Shown piece by piece: positions 62,933-64,000 of a DNA stretch of 64,000 nucleotides. The notes under the pieces are model-generated. The model saw only the letters and a program-made list of their open reading frames with translations. It was not told where the DNA came from and ran no database searches. How positions within the stretch are numbered: the first letter of the stretch is position 1; each line of letters opens with the position of its first letter. A program made the position numbers and the translations under genes. Source of the DNA: Sphingobacterium detergens (lineage in GTDB: Bacteria; Bacteroidota; Bacteroidia; Sphingobacteriales; Sphingobacteriaceae); assembly GCF_003610355.1 (NCBI RefSeq), contig NZ_RAPY01000001.1, positions 2,720,500-2,784,499 on the forward strand. The letters run 5' to 3'.

Positions 62933-64000
62933 TTACAAAGAAACGCCCCTTCGCCAAGGAATAAAATCATCCTGTCCCAACAAGACTGCTTTAGGCTTGA
63001 CCTCACCTGAAGCAACTTCAATGACATAATCAAGTATACGATGCGCGGCCTGTTCAATAGTCTCTGTACCTTCGATAATGGTACCACAATTAAGATCTAT
63101 GATATCAGGCATTTTTTCAAAAGTCTTCGTATTCGTCGATAGTTTTACAACCGGTGTAATCGGATTTCCTGTAGGCGTTCCCAAGCCGGTCGTAAATAAG
63201 ACAACATTAGCACCCGCGGCAACCTCTGCCGTCGTACTCTCTACATCATTACCTGGAGTGCATAGCAAGTTCAACCCTGCCCCGTTCGCCAATTCAGGAT
63301 AGTCAATCACGGCAGCGACTGGTGAGGTACCACCTTTTTTAGCTGCTCCCGCAGATTTGATCGCATCAGTGATTAGACCATCACGGATATTACCCGGAGA
63401 TGGGTTCATGTAGAAACCCGAACCATCCGCTTCTGCTTTCGCATTATAGGTACGCATCAAGCTCATAAATTTCTCGGCAGTAGGTTCATCAACACAACGG
63501 TCACTAAGTTCCTGCTCCACGCCACATAGCTCTGGGAATTCAGCTAAAATAACAGAACCACCCAAAGTCACCAGAATATCCGAAACAAAACCAAGTGCCG
63601 GATTGGCCGAAATACCTGAGAAGCCATCTGAACCACCACACTCCAAACCGATACATAGTTTATCTAGCGTGGCTGGTTTGCGCTCATTTTTATCCGCTTG
63701 CATCATTCCTGCAAAAGTTGCTTTGATTGCTTTTTGCATCAATTCTTTTTCAGTTCCTTCTTTTTGTTGCTCAAAGATGTATAAAGGACGGTCAAAACCT
63801 GGATTCCTTTTCTCTATTTCAGCCTTTAAAATGGAAGCCTGTGCATGTTGGCAGCCTAAACTCAATACAGTCGCACCGGCCACGTTGGGATGTGTAATAT
63901 ATCCTGCCAGCAAACCGCATAGCGCATCAGAGTCCATACGTGTACCGCCACAGCCCATTTCGTGGTTCAAAAACTTAATGCCATCCACGTTTTTAAACAA
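62933..64000 (-). CDS. UxaA/altronate-dehydratase-family enzyme, possible L-fuconate dehydratase (5' end outside window)
   Basis: The gene runs off the right edge; only the C-terminal 355 residues are visible of a family that has about 500-550. [42 protein letters not shown] is the central Cys-rich motif region (key parts GCGGTR and LGCQ), followed by [55 protein letters not shown] and LNCGTI. Characterised members dehydrate D-altronate or D-galactarate. In this operon the missing step is L-fuconate to 2-keto-3-deoxy-L-fuconate, so that activity is proposed. Altronate dehydratase activity cannot be excluded. Confidence 0.82.
   Translation of the reverse strand: MFKNVDGIKFLNHEMGCGGTRMDSDALCGLLAGYITHPNVAGATVLSLGCQHAQASILKAEIEKRNPGFDRPLYIFEQQKEGTEKELMQKAIKATFAGMMQADKNERKPATLDKLCIGLECGGSDGFSGISANPALGFVSDILVTLGGSVILAEFPELCGVEQELSDRCVDEPTAEKFMSLMRTYNAKAEADGSGFYMNPSPGNIRDGLITDAIKSAGAAKKGGTSPVAAVIDYPELANGAGLNLLCTPGNDVESTTAEVAAGANVVLFTTGLGTPTGNPITPVVKLSTNTKTFEKMPDIIDLNCGTIIEGTETIEQAAHRILDYVIEVASGEVKPKAVLLGQDDFIPWRRGVSL

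Overview
The window is a single dense bacterial chromosome segment from a member of the Bacteroidota, most likely Sphingobacterium or a close relative in the Sphingobacteriaceae. The reasons are a SusC/SusD pair, TonB receptors with carboxypeptidase-like N-terminal domains, several -7 boxes of the Bacteroidota type TAnnTTTG, the long-form PurF paralog, and an AT-rich composition with short intergenic gaps. I see no phage, insertion sequence, CRISPR array or rRNA.

Bases 1-9143 hold the 3' part of a TonB receptor, a ferritin, a secreted TPR protein, Lon protease, a dicarboxylate/amino-acid symporter and a hydrolase lipoprotein. Bases 9444-16055 carry a PurF-like amidotransferase, an Nramp transporter fused to a universal stress domain, a 2H phosphoesterase and a gamma-glutamyltransferase-family enzyme. 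Bases 16307-21996 are a complete D-xylose module: a Na+/sugar symporter, xylA and xylB in one operon, divergent from a LacI-type regulator with a palindromic operator between them. Bases 21928-23450 contain an 85-bp triplication of the regulator's 3' end, two related small membrane proteins and a set of 38-bp degenerate repeats.

Bases 23451-36562 are mostly housekeeping and transport: a BNR-repeat protein, a Na+/H+ antiporter with an N-terminal SnoaL-like domain, GlmM, a PAP2 phosphatase, a ZIP metal transporter, a MarR regulator, the feoA-feoB-small Cys-rich protein operon behind a Fur/PerR-like palindrome, an amino-acid permease, a GNAT acetyltransferase and a radical SAM enzyme. Bases 36718-40312 hold an unusual protein that looks like two degenerate nucleotidyltransferase-HEPN units in tandem, a run of RNA hairpins, MnmA and two identical tRNA-Phe genes.

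Bases 40378-64000, all on the minus strand, form a glycan and L-fucose utilisation island. One unit is SusC-SusD-secreted six-hairpin-like protein. A second, of eight genes, runs GH172-like enzyme, unknown lipoprotein, FucI, FucP, FGGY kinase, orphan ECF sigma factor, LacI regulator, unknown secreted protein. A third holds an altronate-dehydratase-type enzyme, a GH29 alpha-L-fucosidase, a short-chain dehydrogenase, an FAH-family hydrolase and a lactonase-like amidohydrolase, followed by another dehydrogenase. Together these encode uptake and hydrolysis of a fucosylated glycan and two parallel routes for L-fucose: isomerase/kinase, and oxidation to pyruvate plus lactate. A 16-bp palindrome, AGCTTAAWCGWTTAAA, occurs before susC and twice before the GH172 gene and ties the first two units to one LacI-type regulator.
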